DNA of 64,000 bases, from NCBI GenBank assembly GCA_902702965.1, contig CACRXP010000228.1:563583-627582 (forward strand), given 5' to 3'. A model generated the notes under the pieces. It worked only from the letters and a program-made list of their open reading frames with translations, had not been told where the DNA came from and did no database searches. Shown piece after piece: positions 1 to 11,499 of the stretch. A program made the translations under genes and the position numbers. Every line of letters starts with the position of its first letter. Position 1 is the stretch's first letter. Origin of the DNA: Spirometra erinaceieuropaei (Eukaryota > Platyhelminthes > Cestoda > Diphyllobothriidea > Diphyllobothriidae).

Positions 1-3000
1 ATGCTTTTATTTGAGACCTTATGTGCAGGTATATTGTCCGTCTGTGTGGAATATGCTTGTTTATGGGACGAACAAGTGCTATTTTCAAAAACGGAACCTC
101 ATATGCTGAACAAGCCTCTAGATGACAAGCTCGTTTTCATTTTTCCCTGTCCCCAACATTCAAATAATCGATTTTAATCATGACAGCGCCGTTCCGAAAC
201 ACTGAATGATTCATGGCCTTTTACATCCTACCCGTTTGGGGTTTACCTTTTAAGTAGGTTAGGAGTATATTTATTCTAGTTTACTTTCCATCGCATGTCA
301 TGTTTCAATTTTGTATTTAAATGTACACGTGATTTAATGAACTCAACCATGAAGCTGCATACCATGGATCAATATTTTAATGATTTGGACACCTCTTTGG
401 GGGTAGCCTACGTATTATATGTGGCATGTGTCCTATAACACAGTGTTCATTGTCACCAGAATGGGATCGAGTGAGATCAGAAACACCACAGTGAAGGTCA
501 AACGCTCACTTGACATATGCATAGGCATATATGTAGGCAATGCGGCCCTTCAAAATTTAGGCAAGTGTGCATCTGCTATTTTCAATGTAAAACTCATCCG
601 ACGTACCGATTTCACCCCCAAACTACCATCACGGACTAAATTAGAAAAATGTTATTTTTTGCACAAGGATCTCGACGACCAAGTCCCTTTATTAATTTTT
701 TCCTCAAATTAGAATTTTTATTCGTTTCCACAGACGACGTAGTCAGTATTAAGAAATAGTGGATTTGTCTGCCATTTTCGTGAGTTTTACGACCACGGTA
801 ATGTTGGCACAATGAGCCCGAGTCAGCAGGCAACGCCTCACAATGTGTAGCACAACCGGTCGGACAATATTAATATCAAAATGAGTTTTTTTCAAAAAGG
901 AATCTATGGGGAGATAGGACGATGCCATCATTCTTCGAAGAAGCGGGCAAATATATATTTGGCGTTGAACCTGCCTGAGTCTACAAACCTAGAATTTAAA
1001 TTTGATTGCTGTGAAAATTAAAAAAAACAAACCTGTTTTGACCATTTTATGGCGTTTCGCTTATGCTTATCTCTACCATAAATGTGTGCATGTCACTAGG
1101 TCGCATAAATTGATTTGTATGGGTCGAAACAACACTGCCCAGTTTAATCTCACGTCATATCTACACCGAATTTCTAAGATTAATTTTCATTACAGTTCCT
1201 ATTGGGTCAACTCTCGTGCCAAAAATATCAATGACACATTTTTGCTGAAGACCCATCACATATATACGCCATTCAAACCCAGCCCTACAAAAGCTCTGAC
1301 ATGCAAAATCAGTGGTAAGGCCGAACTCAGGTACCATATGGCCAGTCGACCAACGCTTGGCGAGAGGGCAACAAAACGGCATAAGCTCGATTCTGTGGTT
1401 TCCATAAGTCTTCAGAGTTAAAAGATTTCTCCGACTCAGCAAATCACTCAAGGGCATTATTAATTGTCTGAAGACTACGGTGAATGACCGATTTCTTTTA
1501 ATTTTGCCTGAAATTCTGAAAAACGTTGTTTAATGAGTAGGGATTACTTAGACACGATTGTAATACTGATTATCTGGCAGCATTTTCCTACAACATTTCG
1601 GACTCGGCAGGAGTTCTGTTTAATCTCCTTCAAAAGCTCTACTCGGATAAATGTTACGGCTTAATTAGCATGGATTTTTCCCATTGATTTTCGATGGTTT
1701 TACAAATTCAAATATATTTCATAAAAACGACAAAAAGGTTGTTTTTTTCAGTCGTTTGACAAAGAATCGCGTCATATATATACTTTATACTAGAGAGGAG
1801 GCAACATTAGGTTTTACAAAGTTTTCTCATTGCCGAATAATTTGGAGCCTGATCAGTCTTTCCATCAGAGCTTAGTGATTTCAGTTTACAGGGGGCGTGC
1901 ACTTCGCATAAAGAAAATCACGTTTTCTCTTATGTTCTCAAAAAGACAAAATTTTGCCATGAATGCGGACAATTTTGTACATTTCATGAGGCACAGTTGT
2001 AAACCGACAGGTACGGTGTTATATGAATCAACATTGCGAGGTTTTCAGCAATCTTATGATATAAAACTAATAAAAGCTAGGTATGCATCTTCTTCGAACA
2101 TTAGATGTAAATTGTACATGATTCTCTATCAGATGACTAAGCGAAAGCATATTTTTGTTCACGGTTTGCATAAAATATATTTAAATTTGGAAGGCAATCA
2201 AAAATTTACAGAAAAATGTAGGCTGATCAAGGAGTCATTTTGCAACCGAGTTCAGCTTCTAAAGACGGAAAAGCAGCGTATTCAGTAGCTGACATCCTGA
2301 AGATTCCAAAATATTGACGGATTATGTCGCAAGATAATCAGTATTAAAACCGTGACTAAGTTATGTTTCTAATTGAAAACATATTTACAATTTGGCCATT
2401 ATATAATGAGATCGGTCATTCACTGTAAGTGGCTGTTTGACGGCCTTAAACTTTCTACCTATGACTCAGTTACCACAGTCAATTCCTGGAATAAATTAAG
2501 GATATAGTCTTTTGTCAAACTAAGTCGTTAGATTTCACGTCTCTTTCTTCTTCTACTCAGCCGAGTAGTACAAATCTACTTGTGCAGTGTAATTAGGACG
2601 AGACCTTTGACCGTATTGGGCATGGTCAAATTCTTCAAATTCTACAGCTCTGTCTAACGCTGGACTTTGAATCGAACAAAATAGCCTACATATTGGCTGA
2701 AAGCATGCCGATGAGTTCAGTGATTTTCGGATTCACAGCTAGGGGGCTCTTGCATTGATTGCAATTTTTGGTCTTCCAATACGATAGATCTCAATAATGG
2801 ACAAGTTATATGCATAATGCAAAACAGCTAACTATGTAGGCTCCCTTAACATCCTCTCCTGTGCAAATATAACAGGAAGGGGACGAACACAACGTAAGTA
2901 CCGTGGCAATGACATGGTTTAAGAATTGTCGAATAATTACTACTCAGTAATAACGATCGAGTAAAGTATTACAATATTGACATCCAATTACTCACAAAGC

Positions 3001-3960
3001 AGGTTGTGTCAGGACTTAATATCTGCGTTTTGAAATACGCGACACTACATCAGAGGATAATATCGTTGAAAGGCGATAATATCGACAGGTGCTTGGAGTT
3101 GATGGGGACCAACGCAGCACTGTCACCGTGCACATGCGCAACTGTGACGTGGGACGGAATTCCATTCGCCCCGACTTTCGGCGAAGAAGGTATTAGAAGC
3201 CGTCGATCATCTCACACCACTTGGGGTTGGATTTGCCGACAGACCGAGAGCAGATATCTCAAATAGTCTTTTCTTGCCTCATCTTGTGTAGTCATTACCT
3301 CCTCAATCACTAACCAACGAGAGGTGGAGGACGCCTCGACCATATCTCTACGGTAACGAGGACCGGCTTAGAGGATGTCGCCAAAAATCAATGTCCATTG
3401 TCATGCCATGTGTGGATGCCAAGCAGCCGGCGAGAATAGACTATTGGCTTTCGAAAGCCCTTCTTTTCGACCTCCTGTAGAATCCGCACACTTTAAAAAA
3501 TGACTTTGCATGTGCATGCATTTTCTTCAATGATTTTCGACGGTCTTATAAATTCGAATATATTTTCCTTAAGGATCGGTTAAAGGCCCCCAAGCATCTG
3601 CGGCATACAGAGAATATCTACTACTATTTAAGTGAGTTTTCGTCCGGCGCGATTATTTCGGTTTGGTGTCTCATTTCACAAGGTTAAGTCGTCTGTTATA
3701 GATGGTCTGGTGCATTGGCTACAATGCTCTGAGCTCAAAAAGCTTACAAACGAGCGATGTAGATACTTAATGTATATTTTTTTAATTTTACCGATTAATT
3801 TTGACTGTTATATGTAAATGAATTAAAATCTTTCCCAATGGAAAACGAAATTACCAATTATCTATACTTATTTTGCAATTCCTGTATGCAAACATAGATC
3901 TCACTTGAAAGACCCCTATGATCACCTATAACACCATAGAGCAAAGAACGACAACTGCTA
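1..3960. other. AT-rich DNA without recognisable genes
   Basis: I see no supported gene here. The open frames present (for example 1002-1421 and 1830-2288 on the plus strand) have no family motif, no repeated partner in the window and no clear splice context. Two short dispersed similarities exist: 655-780 resembles 24130-24255, and 1683-1730 resembles 3530-3577. Both look like old non-coding interspersed repeats. The stretch 3060-3480 is richer in G and C than its surroundings but I cannot assign it. Confidence 0.5.
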
Positions 3961-4009
3961 AAGCTGCGGTAGTAGGTGTTTCATTAAAAGACTTATTTGC
4001 ATATAACAG

Positions 4010-4093
4010 ATTCCCCTGAAACGACGCCCAGTCCAGTCACCACTAATGAAATAATGAATGAGACAGCCAATTCGGGGGCTGGAATTTCAATTG
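4010..4093 (+). other. Candidate 84-base symmetric exon, intact copy
   Basis: An 84-base segment (28 codons) is preceded by AACAG and followed by GTATGT, so it has the form acceptor-exon-donor. It starts and ends in phase 1, so it could be added or skipped without changing frame. The reading is rich in Ser, Thr and Pro (it begins SPETTPSPVTTNE after a split codon) and contains a possible N-glycosylation site, NET. A 90 percent identical copy lies 564 bases downstream. Flatworm micro-exon genes and mucin-like secreted proteins are built from small symmetric exons of this kind, but assigning it to such a gene is inference. No other exon of the gene could be identified nearby. It could also be an intact fragment of an unknown repeat. 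Confidence 0.4.
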
Positions 4094-4573
4094 GTATGTC
4101 ACAACTAAATGGGCATTTGAATGCAGTTTTTGCCGTAAAGGATAATTGCAGATTGACAGGCTTACTGAAAAAATCAACAACACATTTACCATTGTGACTT
4201 CCTTCAACATTCTGTTATTTGCCCACATTTACACAGAATGAAAATGCGCGGATTTAGGCATTTCCTCTCTGGGCATATATACGCAGGTGCTTCGGAAACT
4301 GTCTAGCATAATGTTCAAAGATGCCCACTAAACAACTACTCTTCTACTGGTCTTGAATGACTTGCATAAATATGACCATGGAATTGAAAAGTCAACAATG
4401 GAGTTCTACGTAGAAATTGTTGGACAATTGAATACCTGCAGGAGCTGACATGTCTGCAGACACGACAGCCATATCATGCCTATTACGGAGATGTGCGATT
4501 TGGGGCCCGTACTTTCTACCTTATGTTGTGGTAGTTGGTTTGTTTCAATAAAAGACTTATTGGCATATTACGG

Positions 4574-4657
4574 ATTCCCCTGAAACGAAGCCCGGTCCAG
4601 TAACCACTAATGAAATTATGAATGAGACGGCTAATTCGAGGGCTGGAATTTGAATTG
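4574..4657 (+). pseudogene. Decayed duplicate of the 84-base exon
   Basis: This copy matches the segment at 4010-4093 at 76 of 84 positions, and the similarity extends about 45 bases upstream. The donor GTATGT is kept at the same place. The acceptor CAG has become CGG, and a Ser codon TCA near the end has become a TGA stop, so this copy could not be used as an exon in the same frame. Of the eight differences, four are silent in the proposed frame (GTC/GTA, ATA/ATT, ACA/ACG, GCC/GCT), which suggests coding constraint before decay. Confidence 0.4.
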
Positions 4658-4664
4658 GTATGTG

Positions 4665-5860
4665 TATTCCCGGAGACCATTTTTAATATTGCCTTTGGGC
4701 ATTTTCACTTTTATTAACATGTTTTTTTCGCCTTTGGCAGTATTTCTTTTTGCTGTTTTTTCGTGCTATTTTTTTCTGCTCACGCCTCTTTGGGTTTATA
4801 CGTATTCTTTTAAATCTTTTTATTGCCATCGTCGAGGAATTCTCACTATACATCATCATTTTTTCTGTGTCTTTTATCATTTACTGAAGTATTTCCTCGT
4901 GTTTGGGTGTTATATGATTGCGTTCTTTGGAAATTATTCTTGTGCATTTATGCCTAATACAATTTGTTTTTTGACGATATGACTTAAAATATTTTTGTAA
5001 CATTTCAGAAATGTCGTTCTTCTCCCCTGGGTGCTGTTGGTGTAAATTGTGCGTTAATGTTCATGCGTACAGTTCGCGAGCATATAAACTGCAAGCAGTT
5101 CCCGATTACAGATACGCTCTTCTGCTCAATATGTCTGCCGAATATATCCTTTTCACACAACCATTTTAACTACTAAATACATTTTGGATATAAGAAAAAC
5201 ATGTGTTATCGTTAAATAAAACTCTTTCTTAAACCATGTTCAATAGGCATTCAGGTTGCCCTGGGCACGATTCAAATGTAAAATAGTTTAGGTATATCGT
5301 ATTGATTAACGTTTTCATTCATATGTTGTAGGGTACATGCAAAACATGGTAGGCAACATTGCAAAAAGGGAAAAATTCTAATGGACATCAAGATGTCGTT
5401 GAATAGGTCCCCGAAGGCAATTTAATACATTCTGCTTTAGTTAGCATGTGTTTTGAACCGGTTATTATGGCAATCTTTCTTCTTATAAAGACGTCAATGC
5501 ATAATTGCTTTCACAGAGCAATTTTAAGACGCCGTTGACCTCCTGGTAACGTCTAATTATGAAGAATAGCCGCAACCTATGTTTGCCAGTGTCAATTCAT
5601 TCTTACATTATCCGCTGGTGGAATGTAAAATTCTGGAATTCACGACCTATATTCCGACAGAATAGTAAACAAGCATGGAATAATTTACCGGACATTCCAT
5701 CTACCCACGGAGTTCAGCAGATTAGCCCGTAAGAAAGGCTAAATCGCGCCACAGTTATGCATGCCAATAATAACAATAAAATGGGACTGGTAATAAACTC
5801 AGTAATAGACGTTGCACTAAAATCATACTCATATATTACGGCTAAACACCGGAATAGATC
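4665..5860. other. T-rich and AT-rich stretch, no gene seen
   Basis: The plus-strand frame at 4650-4982 is strongly hydrophobic, but this follows from the T-rich composition. It starts inside the decayed exon copy and has no recognisable family motif. Nothing else in this interval could be supported. Confidence 0.5.
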
Positions 5861-5864
5861 GCTT

Positions 5865-6096
5865 ATTCTCTCGAACGTCCAAACTCGCGTGGTAGTCCAG
5901 TGTCAGAGATGCCAGCAACGACAGAAGGAGCGAATACCCAGAGCTTTGTACGCCGGTGCCAGATCAATAAACCGGTTGACTGAGTCCTCATCGAAGGCCC
6001 TGGATGCAGTAGATTGTCATATTGTTCTATTTTTAGCATTGGCGTTTATCTTGGGGGCTGCGAGGTTAAAAGTATGTACGATTTCGTAGGTGCGGT
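5865..6096 (-). mobile_element. PLE-1 fragment: end of GIY-YIG endonuclease and 3' tail
   Basis: Read on the minus strand, this piece matches the C-terminal part of the endonuclease in the PLE-1 copy at 19862-21003: a TYE motif, then an asparagine-rich stretch, then NRFIDLAPAYKAL, followed by a 3' untranslated tail. No full-length frame survives. It abuts, head-to-head, a plus-strand PLE-1 piece that starts just before reverse transcriptase motif A. PLE endonucleases nick target DNA to prime reverse transcription. This fragment lacks the catalytic N-terminal half. Confidence 0.6.
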
Positions 6097-6300
6097 AGCC
6101 ACCTCCTCAAAGACCTCCGTTGTCATTGGATTCAGTCAAATGAGCTTATTGTTTCTACCGATTTGGCGTTATTATTCGCATCACGGTAACCACCCACTGG
6201 CTCACAAACGAGGCTGAGTGGAAACATTTCAAACGGATCCAGGCTCACTGCAGTAATGAACATAAGCGTTGTATCGATTATTGGCGTGCTTACATTTTAA
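6097..6300 (+). mobile_element. PLE-1 fragment: RT motif A joined to connector
   Basis: The plus strand reads LLKDLRCHWIQSNELIVSTD and continues with LALLFAS, which matches the region around the first catalytic aspartate (motif A) of PLE reverse transcriptases. The DNA then jumps to sequence matching the connector downstream of the RT core (NHPLAHKRG), so most of the RT is deleted. The frame breaks right after motif A. Together with the minus-strand piece on its left it forms an inverted PLE-1 pair. Confidence 0.55.
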
Positions 6301-6449
6301 CTGCCCGACGCACTTGCTTCACGTCTGAGGACAAGCCAAAACAGAGCCAAAAGTTTTCAAAATGAACTTTAACATCTTTTCTAAAGGACTTAATCCCTTC
6401 AAATAAGCATATACATACCTGAGAAGGTAAGGCGATCACAAGAACCACG

Positions 6450-7023
6450 GTTTTACTGGACTGACGTTACGAAAGCAAAGAAGCCTCCATCATCTGGGGT
6501 GGTGGTATGCGTAGGACACGTCATATTATTTGAGGGTTTCTCTTTACACAGGCCTGTTTCTGACTTCCAGCGCGCTCCTTCGCGTGGTTGGCGATTGTTG
6601 CCATGGTGGCGTCGTCTCCTCCCCATCCTTTGTCGGGTGTGGGGGGGGGCGACGTCGGAGAGAACGCGACCTCTGCCCTTTTCTGCATTGCCCATTTTCC
6701 GCCCGCCACGTACCTCGCCTTCCTGCCCCGTTCACACCTGCCCGCAACCGTGTGGGCGGTGGTTGTCGTGCCAGCGTTGACTTCGGGCGGGGAGGCCCCT
6801 GTCACTGTGGTTCGGTATCGGCGTGTGCTCACGTCTGCCTGCGTTCTGACCCGTTAAGTGGTTTCCTGGGTTTGCGTTCGCCACTGATTGTCTCCTGTTT
6901 TTGCCTGTTTCCGGCGCTTGTCCGTACACGTCCGTGTTCTGCTTCGGCCTGGGTTTGACTACTGACGTCTCTGACTTGACTACGCCCGTAGTTCTACTTA
7001 CTGGACTTCATCCATAGAATTTC
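6450..7023 (-). other. GC-rich tract downstream of the PLE-4 endonucleases
   Basis: Roughly 6520-6990 is far richer in G, C and CpG than the surrounding DNA and contains a run of nine G bases near 6640. Several overlapping frames stay open on both strands simply because stop codons are rare in such composition. Its position directly after the last endonuclease codon makes it a likely 3' extension of the element, but I found no motif in it. A CpG-rich host element is the alternative. Confidence 0.35.
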
Positions 7024-7470
7024 TTAGGCAGCAACGGAGGTTATGCAGTGGTTAATCGAGGTAGTTATGGTGTGCCATTCTTCGCGCGTCTTTCTGACCG
7101 TTTGATCGCTGTCCTGGCCCAAGACGCCGGCGTTTTGGAAATTAAATGTATAGCCAGAAGCTGCGCAATGTTCCGCCACGAGCGAAAGCTGATCTATCCT
7201 TCTTACCGCTCTTGCGTGCTCTTTTCTGCGGGTCTGAAATCTTTTCCCGGTCTCTGGAACGTAGTTAGCTCCGCAGGAACTGCACGGAATCCGATAGACG
7301 ACGTTGACTGTTTCGCATCTCGGCAGAGGCATTGTTGGTCTCATGAACAGAAATCTATTTGTCGCTTCACTAACTACCGACAGGCAGCTAGTAGCATATT
7401 TTAGGGTAAGTGGATACCATGCTACCAACACACGCGTGTTTCGTAGACATTCTGCCGCTGCACGACACAG
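7024..7470 (-). pseudogene. PLE GIY-YIG endonuclease fragment (EN2)
   Basis: The frame at 7024-7431 reads VVYRIPCSSCGANYVPETGK, followed by an Arg-rich helix (KEHARAVRR), AEHCAASGYTFNFQNA and REEWHT. This is the order seen in the GIY-YIG nuclease of Penelope-like elements: VVYRIPC stands for the GIY strand, a Cys pair follows, then YVPETG for the YIG strand, then Arg and Glu helices. The YIG glycine is changed to proline. Sequence just upstream (toward 7470) fits the usual connector. It lies 3' of another endonuclease (EN1) on the same strand, so it probably comes from a second, 5'-truncated element. Confidence 0.7.
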
Positions 7471-7599
7471 CCGTAAGGGGTCGGCTCATCAGTGGGTCTC
7501 TCAGCGTTCCCCGTTTTTTTCTAGAACATACTCCAATTAAGGAATTGTTGTATTTTGTTGCCTCAGAAATTAAGTTCTCATTTAGTTGCAACGGGTATA

Positions 7600-8084
7600 A
7601 TATGAAGAGCACGTGAAGGTCGATAGTAGTTTGACGCTTGCGTCTGTGAGCAGCCGCCATCTGCACCGTTCGGTACTGATTGGCTCTCGTCTCCTTTACT
7701 TTACCTGTGTTTTTTGCATGCGGCATCCTCCTCTGTATGCCGGTTGTCGAGTAAATGGCCTCGAGGAACTCTGGGTCGTTCTCAAAGGGCCAGACAGCGA
7801 CGATGCACATTCTGACTTAACTGTCGGTTTTCCCAGACGTCCAGCGTATGTATAACTACCTGGAACAGGTTGTATCGCCTCTTTATTCTCAATTGGTGTT
7901 TGTGAATGCGCGTGGAGCTGGGGTTTCTTGTCTGACTACAATAAGCCTCACCGCAGGCATCTAGTGGGAGCTTGTAGACGACTTGCTTTTTATTACAACT
8001 GTTAACTTTATCCTCAGTGTGCGCCGATTTATTGCGTAATATTGTCGTTGGTTTATGCGCGTGCCTCATCCTGCAGTGCTGCAC
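7600..8084 (-). pseudogene. PLE-4 connector and GIY-YIG endonuclease (EN1)
   Basis: The minus strand from 8084 reads a connector (CRMRHAHKPTTILRNK) and then VVYKLPLDACGEAYCSQTR, TRIHKHQLRIKRR and QVVIHTLD, the pattern of a PLE GIY-YIG nuclease. The YIG strand has become YCS. After about 7800 the frame shifts into 7388-7810, where EFLEAIYSTTGIQRR matches the usual C-terminal helix. It continues in orientation and order from the RT motif C segment at 8555-8635, so it is the endonuclease of the same element, PLE-4. Frameshifts and motif damage show it is inactive. Confidence 0.65.
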
Positions 8085-8631
8085 ACGGTGGACATTGTCG
8101 GTTGCGATGATTGAGCTGTTCAGTTTTGTGCCACCAACATTTGATGTTTCCTTAGTTGTCTTTAAACAAGTTCCGACAAGTTTTACTTACAGGGACAGTT
8201 TCTCCAAGTAGTTCGCTTCGGTGCCTGATTGGAAGTGTTTGACTCTGTTTCTTTTAACTCTTTATGCCTCGTGCTTCCGCGTATAAATCATTTATGATGT
8301 CCATTTAGGGAAAATGATTCACATAGGCAATTTGGTTCGACTCAATATCATTCTTCGTCGTAACAATATGCTTTCAATTAACTAAGCAGACTCCGTTTGT
8401 GGCACATATGATGTTTGATCTCATAGTGTAGAGTGGCGACCGTATAAGTTTCTTTACGGTATTTTTATTTCGGCGAAATTCTTCGTCAATCTACTATCCT
8501 AGGAAATCACGTATAAATGTTTTTTTTCAAATGTTTTTTTTGAGTGTGAGCTTAATCCCTGGCCCCGTCGAACAGATAGTATTATAAAGCGTTTCCAGTT
8601 GATCATTCTCAACGATCACAAATGTGTCGTC
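8085..8631 (-). pseudogene. PLE-4 RT motif C and connector
   Basis: At about 8555-8631 the minus strand reads LDDTFVIVENDQLE, the motif C region of a PLE reverse transcriptase (usually YVDDTFVIVE). The connector further on (KHIVTTKNDIESNQIAYVNHF near 8370) resembles that of other PLEs. The segment begins abruptly at the microsatellite tail of LINE A1. The earlier RT motifs of a similar element lie on the far side of that LINE at 12250-12590, in the same orientation. The reading is scattered over frames with several stops. Confidence 0.6.
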
Positions 8632-9366
8632 TAGATAGATAGATAGATAGAAAATTTTTATTAAAGACCCATCAGGGTCCCATCAAAGCAAGTTAAAATA
8701 AATTTGAATGCGAGTGTTAGACGGGGTAGGCATAATCTTTACAAAATGCAATTCATAGCTTCTGAATTAGTAGTCCATTGAGAAACATGATTAGTGAGGT
8801 GTGACAAAAGCTCCATACGAAAAGTTAAAAATGATTGGATTAATTTGCAGGAGAAAACAAAACCCTCAATAAAAATAATGACAGAAAAATGCGAGCAGCA
8901 CTGGCCTGTAGGTGGCGGTATAAAACGGATTGTTGTCGGTCATCGTCAGGGTAGCAATAAATGTCAGCCTTGAGGGGTACGTATGCGGATCAGACAGGAC
9001 TGGCCTGCATGTGGTATTGTATACGGGATTCACAATTGACATCGTCTGGGCCGGATTGATACGCCGCATAAGACTATTCGCGTGAAAGAGGCCAGACGAG
9101 GGGAACCCAGATGCGATCGGCCACAGCAAGCGTCGAGCTCATCCGGGCAGTGGAGAAGGGAGGTACGACCAAACTACTATTAGACGGTGAATACTGAGGG
9201 TTCCGCCCTGAGCGTCGACAGACAGCATGAGGTCCGAATGTGGGAGATGACATCAAAAATCGCGAAAATCGTCGCAATGGAGAAGGAGTGAGCACAGTGG
9301 ATTTAGAAACAAATTCAAAACAGGGGTTTCTAAGGATATAATTGAGGGTTACCACTTAATCTACCA

Positions 9367-10347
9367 CTAAATACCAGGAGGACCCTTCTCGGATTCAAGT
9401 ATCAGAGTGTTCGGGAATGAGACCGTTAACAGTGTCTTTATGCTTTCCGGCGTAAGATTTTTGCGTAATTTCGACTTGAATACCAGTAAATTAGGCGATA
9501 ATCTAATTTCTTGCGGAAGTTTATTCCATAGGAAGGCATATTTGGAAGCAAAGAAGAAGGACCGCTTAGATGTAGTGCAAAGAGGCGGCGGAATCGCTAT
9601 AGGGGTGTTGCGCGTAGCATAACACCGATCACTCGGAGTAAGAGTGTCAATGAGCGGAAGATTGAAACTAGCTTTTCTGCGAAAAAGGAAGCAAAGGCAA
9701 ACTTCGAGTCTTCTAACCCACAAAAACTTAATGTTCGCCAGCTGACATCTCTAAGTATAAGAAATATCGGACGAAGTTCGAGAGAACATTTTCCGGGTGA
9801 AAACCCTCTGAACATTTTCGAACTTATAGCGGTTGCATGCGGTCACTAAACCAAAGAAAGGACAGCAGTATTCGAGGACTGGAAGAACAAACATTCGATA
9901 AAATCTTACCTTTATTTCCGGAAGGAAAAGGTTATGTGATACGAATCCACATATCTGCGCGGCTTTGGCAGAGATTCTATCTGCATCAGGTGATAAAGCA
10001 AGCTTATTTGTATAACTTCGACGTAGGTCCTTTATGGTGAGGCATTCTGAGAGTGGGTTATTCTGAAAAAGTATATGACCAGGAAGTTTATCAGGACCAA
10101 AAGACATGAAACTATACATAGATGATGAAAATTCCACCTGCCATGTTGAACCCCATCTGCCTAAGCGTGGTAAATCCCCATTAATTTTTTCAACACAAAA
10201 CGTTTGCGGTGTCCTTAGAATATAAGCAAGCACACTTGAGGTCATCGACATAAATAGAAGTGTGTGAACTTCCGAGTTCAGTCGAAATATTACTGATGTA
10301 AAAAAGGACGAGTACCGGACCGAGAACCGTACCTTGAAGTACGCCAC
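9367..10347 (-). pseudogene. LINE A1 C-terminal domain, frameshifted
   Basis: Frames at 9751-10347, 9597-9815 and 9367-9723 together encode the region after the RT palm: an FYRMFVLPVLEYCCP segment, then VRRLE, then WNKLPQEIRLSPN and FKSKLRK. This succession is typical of the C-terminal part of CR1/Jockey-type proteins. It aligns with the inverted copy A4 at 12590-13045 and with copy A3 at 40739-41354. Changes of frame near 9830 and 9720 mean no single protein is encoded. Confidence 0.75.
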
Positions 10348-10798
10348 TCGTGATGGAGTGTGGTGTCGAGTAGCTATTACCGACCAGGACTTTCTGATAT
10401 CGGTTGGACAGATAGGGCGGGTTGAAGTCCAGTAGAGGCGGCCGGATGCCGAGAGCTTCCAATTTTACTAAAAGACGTCTATGGGGCACCTTGTCGAAGG
10501 CTTTGCTAAGATCAAAGTAGATAACTACCCCTGACTGCCGCTCATTACGAAGAGAAGTGATTGGATTAAGAAATGCCAAGTGGCAATTTATGCAGAATCG
10601 TTCAGGTAAAAATCCATGCTGACTAAGGCTCAAAAGCCGATTAGCTAGACAGAAGTCAAGAATTTCATTAAAAATAATCCTTTCAAGAAGCTTTGCTAGA
10701 GACGGCGTTTTGTGCTCGCCCCGATAGTTTTTAACATCGAACCGAGATCCCGACTTGAAGACGGGAATGATAATTGAGGTTTTCCATGTTTCGGCCAA
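10190..10798 (-). pseudogene. LINE A1 reverse transcriptase domain
   Basis: This 202-codon frame covers RT motifs 1 to C: IIPVFKSGSRFDVKNYRG and KTPSLAKLLERII near the start, then QHGFLPERFCINCHL, motif A YFDLSKAFDKVPH, motif B SGVLQGTVLGPVL, and motif C YVDDLKCA. The order and spacing fit a CR1-like LINE. The catalytic aspartates are present. However, the fingers region upstream is broken, and the frame ends soon after motif C. The enzyme would copy its RNA at a nicked target in the nucleus. Confidence 0.8.
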
Positions 10799-11164
10799 GA
10801 ATCTTTTTTAAATATAAACCGAGAAGGTCGGATGCCTGTTTAATAATGGAGTTTGAAATCCCTTCATTCCTGAGCAGTGTGAGTATTTCAAACCACTTAT
10901 GTGTTTCTTAATGAGATCTGAGGAGACATCAATTGTACTCAGTAACCTATCTGAAAGTTAGCGAAAGAAAGGGACTGGTTCGGACTCTGTATTAAGGTGT
11001 TTTGCAAAGAAAGCACTAAACAACTCCGCCTGGTCAGTGTCATCGATGAGGAAGACTTTGTTATCATTTAGCAGGGGTGGGGGCTCGTGACTACACTTGC
11101 AGGAGGATGGATGACGGAATATGCTGGCGACGGATTTGTAAGGGTTCGAATCACTGAGGCCAAG

Positions 11165-11494
11165 TTATTCTCTTTGACTGTCGTGCGCTTGGCGCATCCT
11201 TTTCGCCATCTCAAAAATCTCTGTTATTCTATGATGATCTGATAAGGAACTAGTGGATAGGTCATGCAGTTGTCGTCTCAGATTTTTTAGTCTATTGTGA
11301 AGAAAATGAGGAACAAGGGAATCTGAAGAATTAGGCTTGAGATATTTACGCGTCACAAACTCTGTGATCTCCTTGGCAACATTGGACATGACATCATAAA
11401 GAATGGTTGCATCGCTACAAGTGAGGAAGCCACACCAAGCCAAAGATCTAATATAGTTATTTATTAAGTCGTTATCTACGCAGTCGTAGTTCAT
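11165..11494 (-). pseudogene. LINE A1 linker between endonuclease and RT
   Basis: This 109-codon frame continues the same coding frame as the endonuclease after an in-frame TAA just upstream of 11494. It contains a helical, basic segment (MAKRMRQAHDSQRE) that matches the start of the coding part of copy A3 (SKMRLARDRRRE, 42198-42509). No catalytic motif is expected in this linker. Confidence 0.65.
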
Positions 11495-11499
11495 GTAAG

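Noticed and set aside
1830..2288. 152-codon plus-strand frame
   Set aside because: It has no recognisable domain, no homology to anything else in the window and an AT-driven composition, so it is insufficient to call a gene.
4650..4982. Hydrophobic 110-codon frame that could be a membrane protein
   Set aside because: It lies in T-rich DNA where Phe and Leu codons dominate by composition, starts inside the decayed exon copy, and has no motif or splice context.
6453..6958. Seven overlapping open frames on both strands
   Set aside because: The tract is GC-rich, so stops are rare in all frames. No family motif was found, and the frames are mutually antisense.
8632..8650. Stand-alone GATA microsatellite
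   Set aside because: It is the microsatellite tail of LINE A1, directly joined to the element's conserved 3' end.
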